A model generated the notes under the pieces. That model was not told the DNA's origin. It made no database searches and worked only from the letters and a program-made list of their open reading frames with translations. Source: Nocardioides furvisabuli (GTDB lineage Bacteria; Actinomycetota; Actinomycetes; Propionibacteriales; Nocardioidaceae). Taken from it: a stretch of 64,000 nucleotides of DNA. A program made the translations under genes and the position numbers. This document shows, one piece after another, positions 21,098-29,633 of this stretch. Numbering within the stretch: position 1 is the stretch's first letter; each line of letters opens with the position of its first letter. Where the stretch lies: positions 186,001 through 250,000 of the forward strand of contig NZ_JAIGQB010000005.1 in the NCBI RefSeq assembly GCF_021083185.1, read 5' to 3'.

Positions 21098-22531
21098 TCA
21101 TCTTCGCGGTGACGAGATCCGGGGTGGACCGGGGTCGGGTGGGTCGAGTGCGGTGGTGCCGGTGCGGTCTCGGCGGTAGCAGTGGCCGTGCGGTGAGGTC
21201 CACTCAAAGACTCCGGGCGCGACCATGTCGTATCGCCAACCACTGTGGGTCTTGAGGCGGTGGTGGAACCGGCACAGCGCACCCAGGTTCTCGGTCTCCG
21301 TGGGTCCGGGCTGAGGTCTGCCTTCCGCTTCGGCGTCGTGGTCGTACTCGGTGACGTGGTCGACGTCGCAGCCCCGGGCGGGTCGACTGCAGAATGGGAA
21401 CACGCAGGTGCGGTCGCGGAGGATGACGTGGTCGCGGATCCGGTCCGGGATCGCGTAGCCCGGCGCGGCCTTCGGCTGGTTGAGGTCGATGACCGGCTTG
21501 ACGGTGATCTTGGTGTGGGAGTCGCCGCACCAGGAGCGGAGTTGTTCGAGCAGGAGGAGGCGCTGGCCCTCCTCGAGCCGTCCGGTCGGTCCGAAGATCG
21601 TGGTGTCGCCGGACAGGGTGGCGTCGAAGTGGGCGTGGAGCACGACTTCCCGGGCGGTGGGCAAGTCCGACCCGTCTTCGGTGGTTGAGGTGCGAGCGGA
21701 GCGAGCCTCGAAACCACTGCCATGCAGGTCGAGCGCGGTCTGCGTCCGGGCGAGGTCGCCCAGCGCCTTAGCCCTGCGGGCGTCCAGCGACTCGTGCGAG
21801 CCGAGGGCCTTCTGGGTCGCGGCACCGTGGGCGAGCGCCCGCTGGAGGTCGAGTCCGTCGGCGAGGTCGATCTCGGCCTCGAGCCGCACGGTGCCGGCGA
21901 AGTGGACGTCCTGGTCGTGGATGGTCACGTGGCGTGGGTCGACATGGAGATAGCCATCCTCCGGGTCCGCGGCCGGGTCCGCGGTCGCGAGGTCGAACCT
22001 CTTGATGGTCTCCGCCACGAGGCGGTCCAGCTGCGCGGGTCCGACCCTCGCGGCGACGGCGGCGACCTGCGCGTCGATGAACCGCGCCGCCTCGACCGTC
22101 AACGAGGGCGTCGCATGGATCGTCGCTTCCGCGACCGCCCGGGCGCGCCAGGCCGGGACGCGTCCGGCGTGGACCTGCGCCCACAGTCGTGGGAGGCGGT
22201 GGCGCAGCTCGAGGGCGTGGCCGATGAGCTTCTTCGCCGACACGCTGGTGATGCCCAGGACGGTGCCGAGCTCGGCGATGCAGAACTCCGCCACCAGCGG
22301 AGTCCCGGGGCCGGCGATGGGCTCCTCGTGCTCACACCCCGCGACCGTGAACGACGCTGCAGTGTGGATCGACTCGGGCGGGTGGAGGTCGGCCCAGCGA
22401 GCAGCGACCTCCAGTAGCTCCGCCGCGGCGCGGTCCTCGGCAGTCTTCGAGCCGCGGGCGAGCGCGAGCAGGTCGGAGGCGGTGAGGTCCTCGACCTCAC
22501 CTGATCCGGGTCCTGCCAGCGTCTCGACCAT
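21098..22531 (-). CDS. DUF222 / HNH endonuclease (13E12-repeat family)
   Basis: A 477-residue protein with an N-terminal DUF222 domain (about 60-270, motifs LVAEFCIAELGTVLGI and LWAQVHAGRVPAWRARAVAE) and a C-terminal HNH nuclease domain. The metal-site residues are visible in CVFPFCSRPARGCDVDH and NLGALCRFHHRLKTHSGW. This family is multicopy in actinobacteria and related to the M. tuberculosis REP13E12 elements; its biological role is unsettled. ATG 22531 is chosen because TAGAAT sits 7 bases upstream on its strand. The linker between the two domains contains the 36-bp dispersed repeat read as FEARSARTSTT. A second, diverged family member lies at 57702-59132. Confidence 0.9.
   Translation of the reverse strand: MVETLAGPGSGEVEDLTASDLLALARGSKTAEDRAAAELLEVAARWADLHPPESIHTAASFTVAGCEHEEPIAGPGTPLVAEFCIAELGTVLGITSVSAKKLIGHALELRHRLPRLWAQVHAGRVPAWRARAVAEATIHATPSLTVEAARFIDAQVAAVAARVGPAQLDRLVAETIKRFDLATADPAADPEDGYLHVDPRHVTIHDQDVHFAGTVRLEAEIDLADGLDLQRALAHGAATQKALGSHESLDARRAKALGDLARTQTALDLHGSGFEARSARTSTTEDGSDLPTAREVVLHAHFDATLSGDTTIFGPTGRLEEGQRLLLLEQLRSWCGDSHTKITVKPVIDLNQPKAAPGYAIPDRIRDHVILRDRTCVFPFCSRPARGCDVDHVTEYDHDAEAEGRPQPGPTETENLGALCRFHHRLKTHSGWRYDMVAPGVFEWTSPHGHCYRRDRTGTTALDPPDPGPPRISSPRR
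21679..21714 (-). repeat. 36-bp dispersed repeat, coding-frame copy B
   Basis: Exact inverted copy of 1280-1315. It is read in frame inside the HNH endonuclease linker as FEARSARTSTT, the same frame as in copy A. Confidence 0.9.
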
Positions 22532-22538
22532 GCGTTCG

Positions 22539-22544
22539 ATTCTA
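22539..22544 (-). promoter_or_regulatory. -10 box (TAGAAT) of the HNH endonuclease gene
   Basis: On the minus strand TAGAAT is followed by 7 bases and then ATG 22531, the leaderless arrangement. It rules against the longer in-frame start at 22567. Confidence 0.5.
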
Positions 22545-22592
22545 GAGAAGGGGTCCGACAGTCGCATCGAGCTGGCGAAGCCCTGTGGAGGG

Positions 22593-22663
22593 GTCTCGAT
22601 ACGCCCCGCTCGTTCCTCGCTCGATACGCGTCGCTCGTTCCTCGCTCGGCTACTCGACCACCG
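22593..22663 (+). repeat. Dispersed repeat of the GTCTCGATACGCC...CGACCACCGA family, expanded copy
   Basis: The unit starts GTCTCGATACGCC and ends CTACTCGACCACCGA. Between these ends the 17-base word CGCTCGTTCCTCGCTCG occurs twice (22607-22623 and 22632-22648), so this copy is internally duplicated relative to 22676-22711. Confidence 0.8.
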
Positions 22664-22675
22664 ATGGGAGCGTGG

Positions 22676-22711
22676 GTCTCGATACGCCTCGCTCCGCTAC
22701 TCGACCACCGA
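22676..22711 (+). repeat. Dispersed repeat of the same family, short copy
   Basis: The 36 bases start GTCTCGATACGCCTCGCT and end CGACCACCGA. It shares its ends and the core CGCTCCGCT with the coding repeats at 1280 and 21679, so all appear to belong to one family. A degenerate third piece (CACTCGCCCACCGAG) ends near 22741. Confidence 0.8.
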
Positions 22712-22809
22712 GTGAAGAGGTCGGCCACTCGCCCACCGAGGGGAAGCGGGTCCGCGGATAGGCTGCCCCACGCACCACCCTTCCCGACCCCTGACCCGGA
22801 GGACCACCC

Positions 22810-23925
22810 ATGGCCGGCGGACTGTTCGCCCTCCTCGACGACGTCGCCGCACTCGCCCGGATCGCCGCGGCCAGCGTGGACGACGTGGGCGCCGCCGCCG
22901 GGCGGGCCAGCATGAAGGCTGCAGGCGTGGTGGTCGACGACACCGCCGTCACCCCGCAATACCTCCACGGGTCCCCGGCCGCACGCGAGCTGCCGATCAT
23001 CAAGAAGATCGCGATCGGCTCGCTGCGCAACAAGCTGCTCTTCATCCTGCCCGCCGCGGTGCTCCTGGGTCAGTTCCTCCCGCAGCTGCTGCCGGTGATC
23101 CTGATCTTCGGTGGCGGCTTCCTCGCCTACGAGGGCGCGCACAAGGTGTGGGAGAAGGTCAGCGGCCACGAGCCGGTCGTCGAGGAGGCGGAGGAAGAGC
23201 TCACCAGCACGGGCGAGCTGAGCCCCCAGCACGAGGCGAAGACGGTCGCCGGCGCGATCCGCACCGACTTCATCCTGAGCGCCGAGATCATGGTGATCGC
23301 GCTCAAGGAGGTCGTCACCTCCGACCCCGACGCCACCATCTGGATGCGGGCGATCGTCCTGGCGGCGGTCGCCGTGCTGATCACGGTCCTCGTCTACGGT
23401 GTCGTCGCCCTCATCGTGAAGATGGACGACGTCGGCCTGCACCTCGCGGAGAAGCCCAACAAGGGCGCCCAGCGCGTGGGTCTCGCCCTCGTGTCCGCGA
23501 TGCCGCGCCTGCTCACCGCCATCTCCCTGATCGGCACGCTGGCCATGCTGTGGGTCGGCGGGCACATCCTCCTGGTCAGCCTCTACGAGATCGGCGGTCC
23601 CGACGGCCTGCTCGAGGGCACAGCATTCGGTGACGTCCTGTACGCGCCGTACGACCTCGTCCACCACTGGGAGGACGCCGTGCACGAGGCCGTGGGCGGG
23701 ACCCTCGGCGCCCTGCTCGGCTGGGTCCTGAACACGGTGCTCTCCGGTGTCGTCGGCCTCGTCGTCGGCGCGCTCGTGCTGGCCGTGCTGCACGCCTTCG
23801 GGATCGGCGGCGGCCACGGCTCCGAGCACGACTCCGGGCACGAGTCCGGGCACGACTCAGGGCACGACTCCGGGCACGGTGAGGCGCCCCCCGGCCACAC
23901 CGCCGAGGATTCTCCGAATCGCTGA
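22810..23925 (+). CDS. DUF808 family membrane protein
   Basis: A 371-residue polytopic membrane protein of the DUF808 family (E. coli YedI type), function unknown. The N-terminus MAGGLFALLDDVAALARIAA and the motif ELPIIKKIAIGSLRNKL are family hallmarks. Hydrophobic segments include LPQLLPVILIFGGGFLAY, AIVLAAVAVLITVLVYGVV, LLTAISLIGTLAMLWVGG and VVGLVVGALVLAVLHAFGI. The end of the protein is a His-rich repeat, DSGH/ESGH four times in a row, from a 12-base DNA repeat (about 23826-23879), which could bind metal ions or simply be slippage-prone. It starts at ATG 22810, just downstream of the dispersed repeats. Confidence 0.88.
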   Translation: MAGGLFALLDDVAALARIAAASVDDVGAAAGRASMKAAGVVVDDTAVTPQYLHGSPAARELPIIKKIAIGSLRNKLLFILPAAVLLGQFLPQLLPVILIFGGGFLAYEGAHKVWEKVSGHEPVVEEAEEELTSTGELSPQHEAKTVAGAIRTDFILSAEIMVIALKEVVTSDPDATIWMRAIVLAAVAVLITVLVYGVVALIVKMDDVGLHLAEKPNKGAQRVGLALVSAMPRLLTAISLIGTLAMLWVGGHILLVSLYEIGGPDGLLEGTAFGDVLYAPYDLVHHWEDAVHEAVGGTLGALLGWVLNTVLSGVVGLVVGALVLAVLHAFGIGGGHGSEHDSGHESGHDSGHDSGHGEAPPGHTAEDSPNR

Positions 23926-23941
23926 GGGCGGTTTTACCCTC
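23924..23941 (+). terminator. Small stem-loop after the DUF808 gene
   Basis: GAGGG (23924-23928) pairs with CCCTC (23937-23941), with CGGTTTTA as loop. It overlaps the stop codon. Short stem, so only a weak terminator candidate. Confidence 0.3.
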
Positions 23942-24018
23942 TTCTGGTCCGCGCGGGAGATCCCGACGATGCACAGATGTGCGGCGCAGACGCACCTCCT
24001 CGACACCAGGAGACACAG

Positions 24019-25476
24019 ATGGACTTCAAGGTCGCCGACCTCAACCTCGCCGCCTACGGCCGCAAGGAGATCGAGCTCGCAGAGCACGAGATGCCCGGCC
24101 TGATGGCCATGCGTGAGCGCTACGGCAAGGAGCAGCCCCTCAAGGGCGCCCGCGTCGCCGGCTCGCTGCACATGACGATCCAGACCGCCGTCCTCATCGA
24201 GACGCTCGTCGCGCTCGGTGCCGACGTGCGCTGGGCCACCTGCAACATCTTCTCGACCCAGGACCACGCTGCCGCGGCCGTCGTCGTCGGCCCCGAGGGC
24301 ACCGTCGACGCCCCGGCCGGCACGCCCGTCTTCGCCTGGAAGGGCGAGACCCTCGGCGAGTACTGGGACGAGGCCGAGAAGGTCTTCGCCTTCACCGACG
24401 CCGACGGCAACCCGGTCGGCCCCAACGTCCTGCTCGACGACGGCGGCGACATCACGATGCTGCTGCACCTCGGCGTCGAGTTCGAGAAGACCGGTGTCGT
24501 GCCGTCGCAGGACAGCACCGACAACGAGGAGTTCAAGGAGGTCCTGCGGGTCCTGGCCCGTTCCGTGGCCAGCAAGCCGGGCTACTGGACCGCCGTCTCC
24601 AAGGACATCAAGGGCGTCTCCGAGGAGACCACCACCGGCGTGCTGCGCCTCTACGAGCGGTTCCGCGAGGGCACGCTGCTCTTCCCGGCCATCAACGTCA
24701 ACGACTCGGTGACCAAGTCGAAGTTCGACAACAAGTACGGCTGCCGCCACTCGCTCATCGACGGCATCAACCGCGCCACCGACGTCATGATCGGCGGCAA
24801 GGTCGCGGTCGTGTGCGGCTACGGCGACGTGGGCAAGGGCTCCGCGGAGTCCCTGCGCGGCCAGGGTGCGCGCGTCATCGTCACCGAGATCGACCCGATC
24901 TGCGCCCTGCAGGCCGCCATGGACGGCTACGAGGTGCGTCGCCTGGAGTCCGTCGTCGAGACGGCCGACATCTTCATCACCACGACCGGCAACTTCAACA
25001 TCATCACGGTCGAGCACTTCCACAAGATGAAGCACCAGGCCATCGTCGGCAACATCGGTCACTTCGACAACGAGATCGACATGGCCGGCCTGGCCAAGAT
25101 CCCCGGCGTCGTCAAGGACGAGATCAAGCCGCAGGTCCACCAGTGGATCTTCCCCAGCGAGGGTGACGAGCCCGGCAAGAAGATCATCGTGCTGTCCGAG
25201 GGCCGCCTGCTGAACCTGGGCAACGCCACCGGCCACCCGTCGTTCGTCATGTCGAACTCCTTCACCAACCAGGTGCTGGCACAGATCGAGCTGTTCACGA
25301 AGGCCGACGACTACGAGCTCGGTGTGCACGTGCTGCCCAAGCACCTCGACGAGGAGGTGGCCCGCCTGCACCTCGACGCCCTCGGCGTCGAGCTGACGGA
25401 GCTCACCAAGGAGCAGGCCGAGTACCTCGGTGTCGACGTGGCCGGTCCCTTCAAGTCCGACCACTACCGCTACTGA
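24019..25476 (+). CDS. ahcY: S-adenosylhomocysteine hydrolase
   Basis: AhcY splits S-adenosylhomocysteine into adenosine and homocysteine, keeping the methyl cycle running; it is a cytoplasmic NAD-dependent tetramer. The 485-residue length fits. Motifs include [31 protein letters not shown], the NAD-binding [18 protein letters not shown], and KSDHYRY at the C-terminus with the Lys and Tyr that complete the cofactor site of the next subunit. ATG 24019 has CAGGAGA just upstream; the open frame extends 14 codons further without a ribosome site. No SAH riboswitch was recognised in the 93-base leader. It precedes mtrA as in M. tuberculosis, where tmk intervenes; tmk is absent here. Confidence 0.96.
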   Translation: MDFKVADLNLAAYGRKEIELAEHEMPGLMAMRERYGKEQPLKGARVAGSLHMTIQTAVLIETLVALGADVRWATCNIFSTQDHAAAAVVVGPEGTVDAPAGTPVFAWKGETLGEYWDEAEKVFAFTDADGNPVGPNVLLDDGGDITMLLHLGVEFEKTGVVPSQDSTDNEEFKEVLRVLARSVASKPGYWTAVSKDIKGVSEETTTGVLRLYERFREGTLLFPAINVNDSVTKSKFDNKYGCRHSLIDGINRATDVMIGGKVAVVCGYGDVGKGSAESLRGQGARVIVTEIDPICALQAAMDGYEVRRLESVVETADIFITTTGNFNIITVEHFHKMKHQAIVGNIGHFDNEIDMAGLAKIPGVVKDEIKPQVHQWIFPSEGDEPGKKIIVLSEGRLLNLGNATGHPSFVMSNSFTNQVLAQIELFTKADDYELGVHVLPKHLDEEVARLHLDALGVELTELTKEQAEYLGVDVAGPFKSDHYRY

Positions 25477-25505
25477 GTCCTGCTCATGGCTGCGGGTGCC
25501 AGCCC

Positions 25506-25511
25506 TAGACT
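25506..25511 (+). promoter_or_regulatory. -10 box (TAGACT) of mtrA
   Basis: TAGACT lies 6 bases before ATG 25518, which implies a leaderless mtrA transcript with its own promoter downstream of ahcY. Confidence 0.6.
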
Positions 25512-25517
25512 GGCGCC

Positions 25518-26222
25518 ATGAACGATCCTGTCGATCCCGCGCGCGGAAGCGTGCTCGTCGTCGACGACGACGCCTCCTTGGCGGAGATGCTCTCCATCGT
25601 CCTCCGTCAGGAGGGGTTCGACAGTCGCATCGTGGGCCGCGGCGACGTGGCCCTCGACGCGTTCCGCGACTACAGGCCCGACCTGGTCCTCCTCGACCTG
25701 ATGCTGCCCGGCAAGGACGGCATCGACGTGTGCAAGGAGATCCGCGCCGAGTCGGGCGTGCCGATCGTGATGCTCACCGCGAAGGGTGACACCGTCGACG
25801 TGGTCGTCGGCCTCGAGTCCGGGGCCGACGACTACATCGTCAAGCCCTTCAAGCCCAAGGAGCTCGTCGCCCGCGTCCGGGCGCGCGTGCGTCGCAACGA
25901 CGTCACCCCCGACGAGGGCCTGACCATCGGCGACGTGACCATCGACGTGGCCGGGCACTCCGTCACGCGTGGCGAGGAGTCGATCAACCTCACGCCGCTG
26001 GAGTTCGACCTGCTGGTGTGCCTGGCGCGCAAGCCCTGGCAGGTCTTCACCCGCGAGGTGCTCCTCGAGCAGGTCTGGGGCTACCGCCACAGCGCGGACA
26101 CCCGCCTGGTCAACGTCCACGTGCAGCGCCTGCGCTCCAAGGTCGAGCACGACCCGGAGAACCCGGAGGTCGTGGTGACCGTCCGCGGTGTCGGCTACAA
26201 GGCCGGCAAGTCCCAGGCGTGA
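25518..26222 (+). CDS. mtrA: Response regulator MtrA
   Basis: OmpR-type regulator of 234 residues that controls cell-wall, division and replication genes in actinobacteria. The receiver domain has the acidic VLVVDDDAS, the phosphorylated Asp in LVLLDLMLPG (about Asp60), Thr in VMLTAKGDT and Lys in YIVKPFKP. The C-terminal winged helix contains INLTPLEFDLLVCLARKPW and the recognition region ADTRLVNVHVQRLRSKVE. mtrB follows after 4 bases and lpqB after that, the conserved order. Target-like tandem GTCAC motifs occur at 7363-7389 and 41571-41585 in this window. Confidence 0.96.
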   Translation: MNDPVDPARGSVLVVDDDASLAEMLSIVLRQEGFDSRIVGRGDVALDAFRDYRPDLVLLDLMLPGKDGIDVCKEIRAESGVPIVMLTAKGDTVDVVVGLESGADDYIVKPFKPKELVARVRARVRRNDVTPDEGLTIGDVTIDVAGHSVTRGEESINLTPLEFDLLVCLARKPWQVFTREVLLEQVWGYRHSADTRLVNVHVQRLRSKVEHDPENPEVVVTVRGVGYKAGKSQA

Positions 26223-26226
26223 CCCG

Positions 26227-27828
26227 GTGAGGCTCCTCGACCGGTTGCCGCCGGTCCTGCGCCACGGGCCTGCCTTCTGGCGACGCTCGGTGCAGGCACG
26301 CGTCGTGGTCAGCACCGTGCTGCTGTCCGCCGCTGTGGTCGGCATCGTCGGGTGGTTCCTCATCCAGCAGACCCGCGACGGCCTGCTCGAGAACCGCGTC
26401 GACGCGGTCGTGCAGGAGGCCGAGGGCGAGACCGAGGCGGCCCGTGCCGGGCTCGCCGCCCAGCCGGCCCTCGACGTCGACGAGTCCGCGCAGCAGCAGG
26501 CGCTCGTCGAGCCCATCCAGGCCCGCGGTGCCACGCGCGGCTTCGCCGTGGTGCTGTCGCCGCCGGTCAGCGACGGCGTACGCCTCGCGGACGGAGGCGC
26601 GAAGTTCACCGAGGGCCTCGACCTCACCAGCGTGCCGGAGAAGCTCGAGGCGCGCTTCGACTCGGTCTCGCCGACCGCATGGACCTACACCGACATCCGC
26701 ACCACGCGCGAGATCCCCGGACTGCCCGAGGGCCCCGGCATCGTGGTGGGCAGCCAGGTCCGGCTCCCGGCCGACGACAACACCTACACCCTCTACTACC
26801 TCTACCCCCTTGCCGAGCAGCAGGAGACGCTGGCGCTGGTCTCGCGCGCCATGCTCGTCGCCGGCGTCCCGCTGCTGCTCCTCGTCGCCGGCCTCACCTG
26901 GCTGGTGACCCGGCAGGTGGTGACCCCGATCCGGATGGCGCGACGCGTCGCCGAGCGGCTGGCGGCCGGTCACCTGCAGGAGCGGCTGCGGGTGCGGGGT
27001 GAGGACGACCTCGCGCGCCTCGCGACGTCCTTCAACCAGATGGCCTCCAACCTCCAGCGCCAGATCCGTCAGCTCGAGGAGCTCAGCCGGCTGCAGCGCC
27101 GCTTCGTCTCCGACGTCTCCCACGAGCTCCGCACCCCGATCACGACGGTGCGGATGGCCAGCGACGTCATCCACGACGCGCGACCCTTCCTCGACCCGGT
27201 CACCGGCCGCGCAGCCGAGCTGCTCCAGAAGGAGCTCGACCGCTTCGAGACCCTGCTGGCCGACCTGCTCGAGATCAGCCGCTTCGACGCCGGCGCAGCC
27301 GTGCTCGAGGCGGAGGACGTGGACCTCGTCGACGTCGTGCGCCGCGTGGTCGACATGACCTCGCCGCTGGCCGCGCAGCGCGACACCCGCGTCGTGCTGC
27401 ACGACCCCGGCTCGCCCTGCGTCGCCGAGGCGGACGTACGGCGGGTGGAGCGGATCGTGCGCAACCTGGTCACCAACGCGATCGACCACGCCGAGTCGCG
27501 CGACGTCGAGATCTTCGTCGGCTCGGACCGGCAGTCGGCGGCCATCGCGGTGCGCGACCACGGCGTCGGCCTCGGGCCGGGGGAGTCCGCGATGGTGTTC
27601 AACCGCTTCTGGCGCGCCGACCCCGCCCGGGCCCGCACGAGCGGCGGCACCGGTCTGGGCCTGTCGATCTCGCTGGAGGACACCCACCTGCACGACGGGT
27701 GGCTCCAGGCGTGGGGTCGTCCGGGGGAGGGCGCGCAGTTCCGCCTCACGCTGCCGCGCCTGCTCGGCACGCAGCTGCGCCACTCACCCCTGCCGCTGGT
27801 GCCCCACGACGCCCGGGAGACCGCATGA
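26227..27828 (+). CDS. mtrB: Sensor histidine kinase MtrB
   Basis: This membrane kinase of 533 residues phosphorylates MtrA. Two transmembrane helices (about 22-45, VVVSTVLLSAAVVGIVGWFL, and about 208-230, LVAGVPLLLLVAGLTWLVT) flank an extracytoplasmic sensor region. HAMP follows (RRVAERLAAGHLQERL), then the HisKA box SDVSHELRTPITTVRM with His299, and an ATPase domain with NLVTNAIDHAES, VRDHGVGLGPGE and GGTGLGLSIS. GTG 26227 is taken as start because it lies 4 bases after mtrA; a longer frame would overlap mtrA. The stop overlaps the lpqB start (ATGA). Confidence 0.95.
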   Translation: MRLLDRLPPVLRHGPAFWRRSVQARVVVSTVLLSAAVVGIVGWFLIQQTRDGLLENRVDAVVQEAEGETEAARAGLAAQPALDVDESAQQQALVEPIQARGATRGFAVVLSPPVSDGVRLADGGAKFTEGLDLTSVPEKLEARFDSVSPTAWTYTDIRTTREIPGLPEGPGIVVGSQVRLPADDNTYTLYYLYPLAEQQETLALVSRAMLVAGVPLLLLVAGLTWLVTRQVVTPIRMARRVAERLAAGHLQERLRVRGEDDLARLATSFNQMASNLQRQIRQLEELSRLQRRFVSDVSHELRTPITTVRMASDVIHDARPFLDPVTGRAAELLQKELDRFETLLADLLEISRFDAGAAVLEAEDVDLVDVVRRVVDMTSPLAAQRDTRVVLHDPGSPCVAEADVRRVERIVRNLVTNAIDHAESRDVEIFVGSDRQSAAIAVRDHGVGLGPGESAMVFNRFWRADPARARTSGGTGLGLSISLEDTHLHDGWLQAWGRPGEGAQFRLTLPRLLGTQLRHSPLPLVPHDARETA

Positions 27829-29570
27829 GGACCGCGAGGAGGAGGGCCGCGCGGGTCGGACCCCTTGTCGCGGCCCTCGCGCTGCTGACCGGCTGCGTGC
27901 AGATGCCGATCGAGGGCCCGGTCGTGGAGCCCCCCGTCTCCGCGACCGCCGACGACGTGCCCGGCATCTCCTTCGACCCCCGGCCCCCGCAGGCCGGGGA
28001 CTCGGCCGCCGACATCGTCGCCGGCTTCCTGGAGGCGATGAAGGCCACGCCCGTCAGCCCGACCGTCGCGCGCCAGTTCCTCTCCGAGGAGGCCGCTGAC
28101 TCCTGGGTGCCCGAGCAGCAGATCATCACCTACGCCGAGCTCGGCACGGCCGTGGGCGAGACGACGGTGCGCATCCCGCTCTCGGAGGTCAACCGCTACG
28201 ACGCCCGTGGGGCGTGGCAGCGCACCGAGGCCGAGGGTGTGCTCGGGCTCGGGCTGGCGCTGGAGGACGGCGAGTGGCGCATCGAGGAGCTGCCGAACGC
28301 CCTCGTCGTGCCGGAGTCGTGGTTCGACGACGCCTACCAGCGTGTCTCGCTCTACTTCTTCGACCCCACGGCGCAGGTGCTGGTGCCCGAGCCCGTCTTC
28401 GTGCCGAGCGGGGACCAGTTCGCCTCCTCGCTCGTGCGGGGGCTCGCCGTGCAGCCTGACGACACCTCGCCCGACGTGGTGCAGACCTACTTCCCGTCCG
28501 GGAGCGCGGAGGGTCTCGCGGTCCCGATCAGCAGCGCGGGCATCGCCACCGTGGCCCTCTCCGGGGACCCGGACGCCGTGGACGAGGAGACCGCGCAGCG
28601 GATGCTGGCCCAGCTCGTGTGGACGTTGCGCCAGGAGCCGCGCATCCGGGCCGTGGAGCTGACCATCGGCGGACGCGCGCTGGGCGGGCCGGGTGGCTCG
28701 ACCCAGGTGAACCTCGACGTGGGCAGCGCCTATGACCCCAACGGCGCGCGGCCCAGCGCCGAGCTGTTCGCGCTCGACCGCGGGCTGCTGGTCTCCGGCA
28801 CGATCGGTGCCTTCGAGCCCACCGCAGGCCCGCTCGGCACCGCGGACCTCGGCGTGCGCTCCATCGGTGTGGACCTCACCGGAACCCGCGTCGCAGGCGT
28901 CACCGACGACGGGGCGGACCTGCTGGTCGCGCCGGTCCAGGCGGCAGCGGAGGAGGCGACGAGGCCGGTCGTCGGCGCGGTCGACCTCGCCGCGCCGAGC
29001 TGGGACCACCGCGACCGCATCTGGCTGCTGGATCGCGGCGCCGGACGGGCGCGGGTCATCGTGGTGGTCGACGGCTCCGCGGAGGAGAAGGACGTCCCGG
29101 GCATCACCGGTCGGCCGGCCAGGTCGCTGCTGGTCTCGCGCGACGGGAGCCGGCTGGTGGCGGTCGTGCGCGGGCCCCGTGCCGACCGCGTGGTCTCGAC
29201 CCGGGTCCGTCAGGACGCAGCCGGGACGGTGCTGGGCACCACCCCGGTGCACACGCTGCCGCGCCCCACCGAGAGCAGCCCGCGCATCCGGGACGTCGGC
29301 TGGCGCTCGCCGACCGCGGTCTCGGTGCTCAGCGACATCACCGAGGACCTCTCCGAGGTCCGCACCATCTCGGTCGACGGCGCACCGGGCGAGGTCGCGA
29401 GCGGCGGGACCACCCGGCTGCGCGGGCCGACCCGCCAGCTGGTCTCCTCGCCGGTCGACGGCAGCGAGGCCTTCGCCCTCGCAGGACGTGCGGTCACCAG
29501 CCTGACCCGCCTCGAGCGCCCGGTCCCCGACCTGGCCCGGGGGCTCACCTCACTGACCTACGTCGGCTGA
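27825..29570 (+). CDS. lpqB: Lipoprotein LpqB (MtrAB accessory)
   Basis: LpqB is a membrane-anchored lipoprotein that interacts with MtrB and modulates MtrA activity. The 581-residue precursor has a basic start, a hydrophobic core and the lipobox LLTGC (Cys near residue 23). A GerMN domain occupies about residues 190-330 (VQTYFPSGSAEGLAVP, IRAVELTIGGRAL), followed by a beta-propeller-like C-terminal half with repeated strand pairs such as SRDGSRLVAVVRGPRADRV. It starts at ATG 27825, overlapping mtrB. Position, length and domains fit the family fully. Confidence 0.94.
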   Translation: MRTARRRAARVGPLVAALALLTGCVQMPIEGPVVEPPVSATADDVPGISFDPRPPQAGDSAADIVAGFLEAMKATPVSPTVARQFLSEEAADSWVPEQQIITYAELGTAVGETTVRIPLSEVNRYDARGAWQRTEAEGVLGLGLALEDGEWRIEELPNALVVPESWFDDAYQRVSLYFFDPTAQVLVPEPVFVPSGDQFASSLVRGLAVQPDDTSPDVVQTYFPSGSAEGLAVPISSAGIATVALSGDPDAVDEETAQRMLAQLVWTLRQEPRIRAVELTIGGRALGGPGGSTQVNLDVGSAYDPNGARPSAELFALDRGLLVSGTIGAFEPTAGPLGTADLGVRSIGVDLTGTRVAGVTDDGADLLVAPVQAAAEEATRPVVGAVDLAAPSWDHRDRIWLLDRGAGRARVIVVVDGSAEEKDVPGITGRPARSLLVSRDGSRLVAVVRGPRADRVVSTRVRQDAAGTVLGTTPVHTLPRPTESSPRIRDVGWRSPTAVSVLSDITEDLSEVRTISVDGAPGEVASGGTTRLRGPTRQLVSSPVDGSEAFALAGRAVTSLTRLERPVPDLARGLTSLTYVG

Positions 29571-29633
29571 GGCATCCACAGGCCGTCCGCCGACCGGTTG
29601 CCGCGCCCAGCCGCGTGCTGCTGGCATGGGCGG

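Noticed and set aside
23926..24018. SAH riboswitch upstream of ahcY
   Set aside because: Such riboswitches occur upstream of ahcY in some bacteria, but I could not find the conserved core or pairing pattern in this 93-base leader.
26188..26226. Upstream start of mtrB inside mtrA
   Set aside because: The extra 13 residues overlap the conserved mtrA end and have no ribosome site; GTG 26227 gives the usual spacing.
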